A stretch of DNA of 64,000 nt from positions 271,001-335,000 of the forward strand of contig CAUYUJ010014760.1 of assembly GCA_963575745.1 (NCBI GenBank), written 5' to 3'. Positions 12,481-21,912 of this stretch are shown here, piece by piece (within the stretch, counting starts at the first letter, position 1; each line of letters opens with the position of its first letter). The position numbers and the translations under genes were made by a program. A model generated the notes under the pieces. The model did no database searches and was not told the DNA's origin. It saw nothing but the letters and a program-made list of their open reading frames with translations. This stretch comes from Prorocentrum cordatum. Lineage: Eukaryota; Sar; Dinophyceae; Prorocentrales; Prorocentraceae.

Positions 12481-12780
12481 AACGCTGGCTGCCGGCTCTC
12501 CTCCTCGCCCCCCCGCTCCTCCTCCAACTCCTCCTCTTTTTCCTCCCTTCCCCCATTGCCATCCTCCTCCTCGTCGCCGTCCTTTCGTTGTCACCAGCCC
12601 TTCATGGTGATGGATGTGCGCCCTCGTCGCCCTCCTCCTCCTCGCCCTCCTCCTCGCCCTCGTTCTGCTCGCCCCTCTCCTCCTCCAACGCTGTGTGCGT
12701 GTGTGTGCGCGCGCGCGCGTGCGTGCGCGCGCGTGCGCGCGCGTGCGCGCGTGTGCGTGGGGGGGGGGGGGAGGTCTGGA
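12480..12780. repeat. (TCC)n, (GTGCGC)n and poly-G tracts
   Basis: CTC/CCT-rich sequence at 12497-12690, alternating GTGCGC at 12697-12760, then poly-G at 12760-12770. Confidence 0.85.
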
Positions 12781-13328
12781 GGCGTCGCTCAGCTCGTCAC
12801 TCGCACCTCGCCCTTACATTCGCCCTTGCATTGCCGTCGCCGCCGCGACCCCTCACTCACATCGGCACTGCTCTCGCAAACCTCGTTCTCCAGGGCTTCA
12901 CGCGGCAATCGCCGGGCCGGGGGCGAGCGACGGGTCGAGCGACGCCCCCCCCCCAGACGGCGCGCGCCCCCGCCTCGCAGCGAGTCGCGGGGGCACGCGC
13001 CTAGAAACCTCGACGCACTTCAGCCACCCAGCATCTGGAAGTCAGTCAGCCGCTGCCGCTGCTGCTGGCGCCGTCAGACACCGACGATGAAAACGTCGAA
13101 CGATCCTTGATCGGCGACGCTCAATCCCCCCGCGCCCTCCTCACCACTTTGCGCAATATGCGTTTACGCCAGACGTTCATCCCAGCCTCGACCTAACCCT
13201 CGGCCAATGCCCTCTCAGATGGCAGTCAGATCTAATTCCGATCTGACTGCCATCCCCGCCGCCCTCCTCAGAGCCACCAGCGTCGCCATAGCCCCCATCG
13301 GCCCCCTGGCCATGATACCCATCGCCCT

Positions 13329-13360
<32 letters not shown>

Positions 13361-13610
13361 CCCATGGTCGCATCCATGGCCGCCCCCATTCCCCACTCAC
13401 TGCTCTCCCATCCATGCATGCATCGCCCTCCTGGCTGTCAGCATCCGATGGTTCCCCGTGCTCTGAGCAGTCGTTGCCAATCCTCCTAGTCAGCTTACCT
13501 GCCCCCTTTGCAGTGGGAGGGCGGCGGAGCGCGGGCCAGCGGGGGGGCTGGGCGCGGGGGGGGGGGGGGGCGTCGCAGATCCGAGGTCGGCGATGCGAAA
13601 GGGTGGAGTG
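12781..13610. other. No recognisable gene
   Basis: Contains poly-C at 13338-13362 and poly-G at 13556-13570. Includes a small inverted repeat around 13217-13250 (GGCAGTCAGATC and GATCTGACTGCC flanking TAATTCC), a possible 12 bp stem. No convincing ORF. Confidence 0.45.
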
Positions 13611-13815
13611 AGTGCATCTATAAGTCAGCCCCGTGGCCTCCTTCTCCCTCTTCTTCTTCTTGAACTCCGCCTTCTTCGCCTCCTCGGCCGCCTTCGCTCT
13701 GATTGCCGCTGCCGCCGCCTTTGCCTTGGCCCCCGCCTCAGCATTCGCCTTCGCGTTGGCCGCCACTGACAACTTCTTAACCTGCTGCCTCCGCGCGGGC
13801 TGCTCCTCGTCAGAC
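13610..13815 (-). CDS. Putative 3' exon of an Ala/Lys-rich protein
   Basis: On the minus strand one frame reads SDEEQPARRQQVKK, then an Ala-rich segment with heptad-like Ala/Lys/Glu spacing (AEEAKKAEF followed by KKKKREKE). This looks like a charged helical or nuclear-type tail, not random sequence. It begins directly after a ~180 bp purine-rich (GAGAAA)n stretch, here interpreted as an intron ending at an AG near 13816-13820. Its neighbours at 14085-14336 and 14954-15178 have the same strand and composition, so the three are read as exons of one gene. The 3' end is not defined. Confidence 0.4.
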
Positions 13816-13942
13816 CTCTCTTCTCACTCTCTCCCTCTCTCTCTCTCTCACTCTTTCTCTTTCTCTTTCTCTTTCTCTTTCTCTTTCTCTCTCTCTCTCT
13901 CTCTCTCACTCTTTCTATTTCTCTTTCTCTTTCTCTCTCTCT

Positions 13943-13981
<39 letters not shown>

Positions 13982-14012
13982 TCTCTCTCTTCTCTTTTTT
14001 TTCAAAAAAAAA
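13816..14012. repeat. (CT)n / (CTTT)n microsatellite inside a putative intron
   Basis: Polypyrimidine on the plus strand, so polypurine (GA/GAAA) on the minus strand, ending in T8 and A9 homopolymers at about 13996-14012. It separates two Lys-rich minus-strand coding segments. Confidence 0.9.
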
Positions 14013-14084
14013 ATGAAGTATAGAAATATGTTCTGCCCCTGTCTTACTGATATATATGTTTTGTCAGCCTCGTTGCTCTTCTTC

Positions 14085-14336
14085 CTGGGCGCGTCCGACT
14101 CGCCACCACCCTTGCCCTTTCTTCACCTGGTCGCGCGCGGCCTTCTTCTTTTGAGCCCCCGCGTCGCCATCATTATTGTCCTTCTTCTTCGGGGGCCCGT
14201 CCGAGTCATCGTCGCGCCCCTTCTCGCTCTTCTTCTGCTGCTTCTTCTTCTTCGGGGCTGGCTCGTCCGAACTATCATCGCCCCTGGTTTTCCTCTTCTT
14301 CGCCTTATAATTGTCCTGTTTGCCCTTGCCATGCAT
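14085..14336 (-). CDS. Putative Lys/Asp-rich exon
   Basis: The minus-strand frame from an ATG at 14336 reads MHGKGKQDNYKAKKRK, then alternating basic and acidic clusters (DDSSDEPAPKKKK, GRDDDSDGPPKKK, AGAQKKKAARDQ). Such K/D-rich, low-hydrophobic sequence is typical of nuclear or RNA-associated tails. Near 14110 the natural continuation (GGESDAPRKKSNEAD) lies one base out of frame across an AAAGGG run, so there is either a one-base indel or a splice site. Strand and composition link it to the segments at 13610-13815 and 14954-15178. Confidence 0.4.
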
Positions 14337-14399
14337 GGCCGGCGCCGCGCCCCCGTCGCCGGCGCAATGTGGCTGTCGCGAGTTGCGGTTGCCGCCCTG

Positions 14400-14953
14400 G
14401 GCCGCCCATCTTCTGAGCCCCCAGGCTGGTCGGGCCCCGTGCGGTCCAGAGGGGGAACCCAACCCGGCGCCCAAACCGAACCCGCGGAACCCGAACCCCA
14501 ACCCGAGCCCAAAGAAGGCCCTGCGGCGCCTAAACCAAGGCACTGAACAGGCGCAGCCCCCCACCCAGGCCCATCCAGACGACGTCGACGGGCGCCGCGC
14601 CAACCTTGGCCGCCTGCGGGCTGACCGCCGCGCCCCCCCTGGCTGCTTGCGGCCTGGCCGCCGCGCCCTCGGCGTCTTGGCCGCCGCGCCCTTCTTGGCT
14701 GAGGCGGCCGCCGCGCCCTCCTCGGCTGCCGTCGGGCTGGCCGCCGCGCCCTCGGCGCCCTTGGCCGCCGCGCCCGTGGCTGCCTGCGCGCCGGCCGCAG
14801 CGCCCTCCTCGGCTGCCATCGGGCTGGCCGCCGCGCCCTTGGCGCCGCGCCCTCCTTGGCTGCCCGCGGGCTGGCCGCCGCGCTCTTGGCCGCCGCGCCA
14901 TCCTTGGCTGAGGCGGCCGCCGCTGGCAACTCGGGCGCAACCTCGGGCGCCCT
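14400..14953 (-). CDS. Putative Ala-rich repeat segment, frame uncertain
   Basis: On the minus strand, a GAAA-SP-x-AAEEG-AAA pattern recurs roughly every 15-20 residues but moves between frames (for example AASAKDGAAAKSAAASPRAA, then GAEGAAASPTAAEEGAAA, then GAAVSPQAAKVGAAP). It resembles linker-histone-like Ala/Lys/Pro repeats, though alternating frames mean frameshifts or several small exons. The plus strand reads as an Arg/Pro-rich shadow. It lies between the better-supported segments at 14085-14336 and 14954-15178. Confidence 0.3.
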
Positions 14954-15178
14954 CTAGATGTTGGGGTCGCACTTGGCCGCCTCTGCGCGCAGCTGGTCGC
15001 TCATCCATCTGTCGCTGTCGCCCCGCGCGTGCGCCGCAGCCCCAATCTTGCCGCCGGCCGCGGAGGCGGCGGGGTAGCTGTCTGAAACCCTGGGCGCCCA
15101 ACCTTTCACGAGCACATGCTGGTCACCGTCGTCGCTCTCGCCGCCGGCAGACTGCATCTCGGCCGGGCGGGCGGCCAT
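14954..15178 (-). CDS. Putative 5' exon of the Ala/Lys-rich gene
   Basis: From an ATG at 15178 the minus strand encodes about 74 residues beginning MAARPAEMQSAGGESDDGDQ and ending DQLRAEAAKCDPNI before a TAG at 14954. The mix of residues (VLVKGWAPRVSDSYP, DRWMSDQLR) is protein-like and differs from the repeat shadows around it. The chosen start is the first ATG after an Arg/Gly-rich stretch. If this is a first exon, a splice donor must lie before the TAG. No family recognised. Confidence 0.4.
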   Translation of the reverse strand: MAARPAEMQSAGGESDDGDQHVLVKGWAPRVSDSYPAASAAGGKIGAAAHARGDSDRWMSDQLRAEAAKCDPNI

Positions 15179-15775
15179 GCCCCTGCGCCCCCGATTCGCC
15201 CGGCCAGGAAAAGGCAAGAGGATAATGGGGGAGCAGGAGGAGGCGGAGCAGGAGAAGGAGGAAGAGGAAGAGGAACGGTCCCAAGAGGGCACTGGCACCC
15301 CACCGAAAAGGCCACAGCCAGTAGGACCAGGATAACCCCACCATAATCCCAACAGGGCACCGATGCAACTGCAAAATCCGCCACCTGACGGCTTAAGGAA
15401 CGCAAACAGATTGTGGGTAAACGCATTGTCCTACATATCCTCATTATCGTCATCATCCTTGCCCCCCCCCCTCCTCATCCTCCTCCTCCTTCGACGCCCC
15501 CTCCCCGCTCATGTGATATCCGGTGTCGTCATCATCCTCTTCCTCATTGTCATGCGCCTCGTCTTCCTCCTCGCCCCCCTTGCCCGCGGTCGCCCTCTCG
15601 TTCTCGCCCTCAATATCCTCTCTGGCGCCTCGCCCTCGCCCTCCGATGCTCTACTATCATCTTGATCGCCATCCCCGACATCATCGCCCTCGCCAGGGGC
15701 CAACAAGTCGCTGCCCTCGCCGTGTTTTTTTTCTCCACCAGAAGCTCACCCCTGAGCGGTGCAACGTTTTTGCCC
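15179..15775. repeat. (TCC)n-like degenerate tracts, no gene
   Basis: GGAGGAG-rich at 15225-15275 and CCTCCTCAT/TCGTC-rich at 15440-15700. No convincing ORF on either strand. Confidence 0.6.
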
Positions 15776-16065
15776 TGAGGAGGGGCGCGGGGCCCACCCT
15801 GTGGCCTCGCAGAGGCATCGGACGCGACAGCGCGAGAACGCGCGCATCGCTGGCCCTACACGGGGCACGAACCAAGCGCGCCACCCGCGCCCCCCCATTA
15901 ACGAACACGTTTGCACGTGCGCGGCCGTGGCACGTGCGAGGGGCGCGCCGAGAATGGCCCATGGCGCCACGATGCGCGCGAGAGTTGCGCCGAAATATGC
16001 GGGGCGGGGGGTGGGGGGCGCGTGCGAATGCCGCTTCCGGGGCCTTCGGCGGGGCCCCGATGGAT
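15776..16065. repeat. Degenerate copies of the ~90 bp GGCCTTCGGCGGGGCCCC family
   Basis: Contains GGGGCGCGCCGAGAATGG, CGAGAGTTGCGCCGAAAT and GGGGCCTTCGGCGGGGCCCC, the same blocks in the same order as the 8.6-9.3 kb array. About three worn units. Confidence 0.6.
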
Positions 16066-16205
16066 GGTGATAGTGATGGTGATGATGGTGACTCTGATGA
16101 TGGGGCCGGTGGTGATACTGTTGTTGATGCTGGTGAAGTTGATGATGGTGATGATAATGTCGTCGCTGAAAATACTGATGCTGATGCTGCTGATGATGAT
16201 GTATG
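16066..16205. repeat. (GAT)n tract
   Basis: Degenerate GATGGTGAT triplets, giving an Asp/Gly/Val frame that is a repeat artefact. Confidence 0.85.
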
Positions 16206-17160
16206 ATCATGATCGCGATGTTGGTTGCGATGCAGCTGGTGGGTGCGAACCATCCTGAAACATTGGTGAAAGGGAAGTGTCCCAGAGGTATGTGGGAAGA
16301 GGAATGAAGACAAGGAGCGCGCCCTCAGCCTCCTCATCCTTCTACTCCTCCTTCTCATCATCCTCGTCATCATCATTCGACCGCAAGAGGTTAGGGGTTA
16401 GGAGTAGGAATTGGACTAGAAGCTGAAGTGGGAGGAAGAAGATGAGTAACACTTATGAATAGGAAACACTGCGCCCCGAACAGGAGACCGCGACTTGCAG
16501 AGAGACGGAGGACGAAACGCAGGATGAGTCGAACGGGCCCATGAGTACCTGGCCAGGAGGCGCACGGGGACCTTCGAAGCATTGGTCGAGAGATTTCGGG
16601 CGAAGCGGGCTGAGACTTCCAGGCAGTGACAGGCAGCATTGGGATGGAACCGCTTGGCAACGGCAACAGTGAGGCGCGGAACGCGGGCGCGCGAGCTCGC
16701 CGCGTCGTCCGGAGGAAGGGCCCGCGAAGCATCGGGAGGAGGATGAGAAGCTCGACGAAGGGGCAGACGATATCGACGGGGCCAATCTCACGCCGCCCAC
16801 CCCCCCCCTTCCATCGACGTTCGAATGTGCGGATGAGGAGAGATGGGCGCAAGATGGCAGGGGGGGGGGGGGTGAGGGGGGGGTGCTGACGAGCAAAAGG
16901 GTGAGGGCGAGTAGAAGTAGAGCGAGGAGAAGACCTGAAGAGCGGGCAGGTCTGCCCGCTCTTCAGGCAGGAATGGGGAAGGGGCGGAGGGTGTTGCGGA
17001 GACGGCGGAGGCGCGCCTCGATCATCTCCTCGTCGCGCTTCTCGGCCACGACGCGGTGGGCGCGGGTCGGCTGCGGGGCGCCCGTCAGCGCGCCTCAGCA
17101 CCGCCTGCGGCTTATATGCAAACATCGGTCTCAACATCGCTTCCTGACACCGCCCGAGCG
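16206..17160. other. No recognisable gene; contains a perfect hairpin
   Basis: Open frames on both strands at 16391-17251, none with a recognisable domain. A TCC tract lies at 16330-16375 and poly-G at 16861-16880. A perfect inverted repeat at 16934-16967 is listed separately. Confidence 0.45.
16934..16967. repeat. Perfect 16 bp inverted repeat, 2 nt spacer
   Basis: CCTGAAGAGCGGGCAG at 16934-16949 is followed by GT and then its exact reverse complement at 16952-16967. It would form a very stable hairpin in RNA or a cruciform in DNA. Confidence 0.95.
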
Positions 17161-17164
17161 GCCC

Positions 17165-17312
17165 CGACATCGCTTCTCGGGTGGGCCCCAGAAGCTCCGA
17201 GACGGCCCAAGACCAGCCCGCGAATCCACCGACGGCCCAACGCGACTTCAAAACGGCCCAAGACGCCCCTCAGACACCGCAAGGGGCCCCGAAAGGAGCC
17301 CCAAAAAAACAT
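17165..17312. repeat. Dispersed CCAAGA-GGCC repeat family, copy 1
   Basis: Short irregular units on GGCCCAAGAC / GCCCCAGAAG / CCACCGACGGCCCAA. The same family recurs at 21810-21910, 32310-32840, 48770-48890, 55430-55935 and 57280-57590. Confidence 0.65.
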
Positions 17313-17379
17313 GCGTCGTGCAGCTTTGCAGAACCTAGATTGTCGCTGCATGCGCTTCTGAGCCCTCCGGCCCCCATCA

Positions 17380-18030
17380 GCCCATGACCCCTCTGACCCC
17401 CTCTGAGTCCCATGCGCCCTATGAGCCCTATGAGCCCAACGAGCCCTATGAGGCGCATAAGCCACGTGAGCCCCATGCGCCCTATGAGCCCCATGAGCCC
17501 TGCGAGCCCAATGACCCTGGCGAGCCCTGTGAGCCCGACTGGCCCCATGAGCCCTTTAAGCCCTATGGGCCGCATGAGATGCGATGCGCCCTCTAAGCCC
17601 TGTGGGCCCTCTCGGCCTTCTGAGCCCTATGGGCCCTTTGAGCCCTATGAGCCGCATGCGTTCTATACTGCGCCCTCTGAGCCCCATGTGCCTTCTCGGC
17701 CTTCTGAGCCCCATGGGCCCCATGGGCCCTATGAGACCTGCGAGTCACCCGCCCGACGAGTCCCGCGAGCCCCGCGAGCCCTATGCGCCCCATGAGCCCC
17801 GCGAGTCCTATTCGCCCTATGAGCGCCCCTGGCATCGCGAGCCCCGGGAGCCCCATGGGCCTTTTGAGCCCCGTGAGCCCCATGAGCCCGATATGCCCTA
17901 TACTCCCTATGAGCTCAATGAGCCCTGTGATTCCCATGGCCCCTACTAGCCCGCCCTAAGCGCACCGTGGGCCCTCTGAGTCACGTGAGCCCCGCGGGCC
18001 CCATGGGCCCGATGAGCCCCATGGGCACGC
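17380..18030. repeat. GAGCCCNATGAGCCC short tandem array (plus orientation)
   Basis: About 650 bp of 9 bp units of the form (T/C)(A/G)TGAGCCC with substitutions such as GGGCCC. Because the unit is 9 bp, all frames stay open for long runs (Met-Ser-Pro or Glu-Pro-Tyr repeats). These are artefacts. Confidence 0.9.
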
Positions 18031-18032
18031 GC

Positions 18033-18066
18033 GCCTATATACGCATATGTATATATATATAGAAAT
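18033..18066. repeat. AT-rich hinge between inverted arrays
   Basis: TATATACGCATATGTATA followed by TA repeats, separating the GAGCCC array from its inverse-orientation counterpart. Confidence 0.85.
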
Positions 18067-18069
18067 ACA

Positions 18070-18355
18070 AGGCTTGAGGCTCGCTGCTCTTCGGGCACAT
18101 GGCTCAAATGGATCAGGCTTCGAGGGCTCGCGGGGCTCAGATGCCCCTAGGGTTCGCGGGACTTTGAAGGCTCATAGGGCTCGCGGGGCTCAGATGGCTC
18201 GCGCGGAAAGGGCCCGTGGAGCTCGCGTGGCTCATGGAGCTCATAGGGCTTATAGGGCACATAGGGCTCATAGGTCCCGTAGGTCTCATGGAACTCATAG
18301 GGCCCGTATAGCTCTTCGGGCCCATAGGGCTCACGGGGCGCGCGCGACTGGGGCG
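18070..18355. repeat. GGGCTC short tandem array (inverse of the 17.4-18.0 kb array)
   Basis: Units such as ATAGGGCTCATAGGGCTC and GCGGGGCTCA, the reverse complement of the array on the other side of the AT-rich hinge. The pair forms a large imperfect inverted repeat. Confidence 0.85.
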
Positions 18356-19300
18356 GGCCCCATCGTAACGGATGGCCCTACGACGGCATCCGCCTCGCCA
18401 TCCTTTTCCTCGTCGCCCTCCTCCCTCCCCTGACCCCCCCCCCCCCCGCGCCTGTCATCCGCGCCCTCGCTCCATCGCCCGTCCCCCCACCCTTTTTTTC
18501 CACGTCGCTCTACGTCTTCCTCCTGCCCCCCCCCCCCGCCCTGCCCTACCCCCCCCCTCTCCTCCTCCTCCCCCCCCTCCTCCTCCAACTCTTCCTCGCC
18601 GAGCCCGGCGCCGTCGATCTCGCTGCGCGCGCTCGCGAGGCTGTCATTATCATCGTCGTCGCTGCTGAGGCCGCCCAGCGTGATCGGCTGATCGTCATCG
18701 TAGTCCCATTGTCTTCCGGTCCAATTTCTGGCGCTGCTCGCCGACGTCGGCGGTCTTCATGGCGCGCTTCAGCGCCGTGGGAATGTAATGCTGCAGCCTC
18801 GGGCGGGCGCTGCGTGCCCCCCTCCTCCTGATGTTTCTCCGATGCCTCCCCTTGCTCCTCGCTCATCGCCCTCGTCCTCGTATCCATCTGTGCCCATCGT
18901 CCTCTTACCATGTCAACTTCCTCCCTGCGCTCTCCTCATAATTATATTCTTCCTCATCTCCCTCGCCCCCAGCACCGCCCTCTCCGGGGGCGGGGGTGCG
19001 CGCGCGGGCGAGGGCGGGGGGGGCGAGCTTCAGGGCGCGAAGGGTGTGATGGGGCAGCCTAGAGTTGGCATTGTATCCTCGCGCTTCTCCTCCTGATTTC
19101 ACTCCGCTTCCTCCTCTTGCTCCTCGTCCTCATCCTCGCATTCATCTGCGTGCTCCTCCTGATCGCCTTTCTCATCCTCCCTGCACTCCTCCCCCTCATC
19201 ATCTTCTTCCTCTTCCTCCTCGCCCCCGCCATCGCCCCCCTCGGGGGCGGGGGGGCGCGCGCGGGCGACGAGGGGGAGAGTGAGCGATCACCCCCCCTGG
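18356..19300. repeat. (CCT)n and CTCCTC-rich tracts, no gene
   Basis: Poly-C and CCTCCT runs at 18425-18600, then CTC/TCCT-rich sequence at 18825-18970 and 19085-19250. The two later blocks share a CTCCTGAT / CTCATCCTC / CTCGCCCCC...GGGGGCGGGGG.GCGCGCGCGGGCGA layout, suggesting a local duplication of about 260 bp (compare 18965-19015 with 19220-19268). Confidence 0.6.
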
Positions 19301-19309
19301 AAGAGGTCA

Positions 19310-19430
19310 GATGGAGGGAGGCGAGGACGACGGGGACGACGAGGACGACGACGACGACCGCGCCGACGACGACAACGACGGCAACGGCGACGGCGACGGT
19401 GACGGCGACGACGACGGCGGCAGCGGGTCC
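19310..19430. repeat. (GAC)n tract
   Basis: GACGACGACG-type triplets encoding poly-Asp or poly-Thr/Arg frames depending on phase. Confidence 0.9.
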
Positions 19431-20150
19431 TCTCTCTTATCTTCGTCCTCCACCTTCCCTCCTCCCTCTCATTCCTCCCGCTCCGATCGCCTCGCCACTC
19501 GGCGCCGCGCCGCGACTAAGTTCTGTATATTCTTGCTTCGGCGCAGATGATGGTCGGCGTGGCGCCGTCGAGATGCCCGATCACCTCGGGCATCGCGTCC
19601 CCCCATCCTCACCGCCGCCCTCCACCTCCGATTTTTTTCAACCATTAGCACCATCGCCATCAGAACCATCACCCGCATCATCAGCAACATCGCCGTCATC
19701 AGCATTACCATCGGCATAAGCATCATCATCGTCATCGTCACCATCACCACCATCATCATCAGCAGCATCAGCATCATCAGCACGAGCGGCAGCATCATCA
19801 CCATCAACATCATCACTGGCATGCACAGCATCCCCGTCACCGTACTCATCATCATGCTCACACCCGTCCCCATCATAATCCGCATCATATCCCACTCGCC
19901 TCCTCCTTCTCCTCCCCCCCAGCGCCGTCCGGCTCCTCGCCCTTATCATCCCGATCACCTTGTTCACTGCTTGCTCGTATGTGTCGAAATCTAGTATGAA
20001 GGAGTCCTCGATGCGTCGCAGCGCCACGATGACCTTGTACCACCCCGACGTCAGGAGGTAATCGCAGAGCCCCCCTCCGGGGGACAAGGGGGCGAGGGAG
20101 GATTGGGTGGAAGTGGAGAAGGGCGTGGAGGAGGGCGCGTGACGGGAAAG
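19431..20150. repeat. (ATC)n at 19640-19880 within otherwise unassigned sequence
   Basis: The ATC/CAT tract gives Met/Val or Asp/Ala frames on the minus strand. On the minus strand just beyond it (about 20090-19900) a short protein-like segment occurs (YKVIVALRRIEDSFILDFDT, then YEQAVNKVIGMIRA) in the frame ending at 19638. It is about 40 residues of plausible coding sequence, perhaps the end of a lost exon; no family recognised. Confidence 0.4.
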
Positions 20151-20154
20151 AGGA

Positions 20155-20275
20155 GGGACGAGGGAAGGGGAGGAGGAGGAGGAGGAGGAGGAGAAGGAGG
20201 AAGGAAGAGGAGGAAAAGGAGGAGGAGGAGGAGGAGGCGGACGAAAATGAGGAGGAAGAAGAAGAAAGAACAGGC
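20155..20275. repeat. (GGA)n tract
   Basis: GGAGGAGGAG with AGGAAG variants, near-pure purine on the plus strand. Confidence 0.9.
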
Positions 20276-20489
20276 TCGGGGGAGCGTTGTCCCCTCTAGC
20301 CTGTCTTCTTCCTGCCGCTATGGCTCCAGAGGCAGAGCGTCGGGCTGCCGTGTGTACTCACCACGGGCAGGCGCGCCGGAGCCTCCGCCACTTGGGCTGC
20401 GAGAAGGCCAATGGCGGCAGGGCGCGGCGGTAGGGCGTCGGCGGTAGGGCGTCGGGTAGGGCGGCGGGGCGGCGGAGCCGAGAGCTGTG

Positions 20490-20665
20490 GAGCTCACGAT
20501 GTTGGGTCGACGCGGGCTATTGGGCTATAGGGCAACTGAGCTATCGGGCTGTATGGCTATGGGGTTATGGGGCCATGGAGCTATAGGTTTATAGGGCAGT
20601 AGGGCTATGGGGCTATAGGGCCATAGGGCTATAGTGCTGTAGGGCTATGGGGCTGTAGGGATGGC
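20490..20665. repeat. GGGCTATGGGGCTATAGGG short tandem repeat
   Basis: A run of 8-10 bp units of the form GGGCTATA / GGGGCTATG. It resembles the GGGCTC array at 18.1-18.35 kb in general style but is a distinct unit. Confidence 0.85.
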
Positions 20666-20734
20666 GGGGGTGTCTGCAATATGCGGGCACCCCCGCCGTC
20701 CCTGTCAACAAATAATGTGAAGTGCTCGCTGGCC

Positions 20735-21040
20735 GTGACGACGACGACGACCACGACGACGACGACGACGATGATTCCGACGACGCTTGCGACTCGGACG
20801 AGGATTCCAATGTCGACGACTCTGGCGACGACCACGACGATAACAACGATTCTGACGACGACGACGACGACGGCGAGGATGACGACTCCGACTTCGACGA
20901 CGACAACGACGACGACGACTCCGACGACGACTCCGACTCGGACGATGATTCAAACGACGACGACTCCGACACCGACCACGGCGATGAGGAAAACGATGAC
21001 GACGACGATGGCGACGACCCCCACTCCGACTTCGACGATT
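20735..21040. repeat. (GAC)n tract with open poly-Asp frame
   Basis: About 300 bp of GAC with GAT/TCC variants. One plus frame reads Asp/Ser-rich for about 130 residues and the minus frame Ser-rich for about 150. I treat both as repeat artefacts, though an acidic tail cannot be excluded. Confidence 0.85.
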
Positions 21041-21119
21041 GCTGTTCTTCGTTCCTACCCTCGCTAATCCTGCTCATCCCCCTCTCACCCCCTCGTTTCC
21101 GCAGGGAGGAATAAGAGAA

Positions 21120-21585
21120 GGAGGACCGACGGCAACACTAACAACAGCAGCGGCAACACCGCAAATGAAAGACAGCAACAACAGCAACAGCCAGCAATAA
21201 CGCCGCCAACAGCAACAGCAGCAACGACACTGACATCCAAGCAACGCATGGCAACGGCAACGATGCATCGCAACAGCGGGAAAAGAAGCAACAACAGCAA
21301 CCACAATAGGAGCAACAGCATGCATGGCAACGGTGGCAGTAACATCACCAGCATGAACAACAACCCACTTATCAAGACGACATATCGCCATCACCAGCAT
21401 CACATAACGCACATTGCCTCTTGCACCGTAATGAAAAATAACAGCAACACATGCAAAGACACACACAGACAACAAAGACATCCAGAGACATCCGAAAACA
21501 CTATCCAAAGACACGACCAACTGACCCTCACCTTCCGCACTTTCCGCACCTTGCGGAAGGTGCGGACGATCAGCCGCAGGGTTAC
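21120..21585. repeat. Degenerate CAACAGC / CAC trinucleotide sequence with a hairpin
   Basis: AGCAACAACAGCAAC-like sequence at 21130-21370. At 21543-21566 TCCGCACCTT / GCGG / AAGGTGCGGA forms a perfect 10 bp stem with a 4 nt loop. Confidence 0.75.
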
Positions 21586-21805
21586 CCACCACCACCACCA
21601 CAAGTACCATCACCACCACCACCAGAAACCACCGCACCACCACCACCACCGCCGCCACCACCGCCACCACCGCAACCTGCCACAATCACCACCACAACAA
21701 CCACCACCGACACCACCACCACCACCACACCACCACCACCACCGCCACCACCACCACCGCCACAACCACCACCACCAACAGAGCCCACCACCACCACCAC
21801 ATCAG
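21586..21805. repeat. (CCA)n tract
   Basis: Near-pure ACC/CCG triplets, the same type as the opening 1 kb of the window. Confidence 0.95.
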
Positions 21806-21912
21806 AGGCCCCAAGAGGCCCCCAAGAGGCGCCAAGGAGGTTCCACAAATGGCCTTCCGAGGCCCCCGAGAGCCCTCCCACGAGAGAGACTCCAAGAGGC
21901 ATCCATTAGGAC
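21806..21912. repeat. Dispersed CCAAGAGGCC family, copy 2
   Basis: GAGGCCCCAAGAGGCCCCC, CAAGAGGCGCCAAGGAGG and TCCAAGAGGCATCC units. See the copies at 17.2, 32.3, 48.8, 55.4 and 57.3 kb. Confidence 0.75.

Noticed and set aside
20722-21114. 130-residue Asp/Ser-rich frame as an acidic protein
   Set aside because: Explained by (GAC)n; the antisense Ser-rich frame is just as long.
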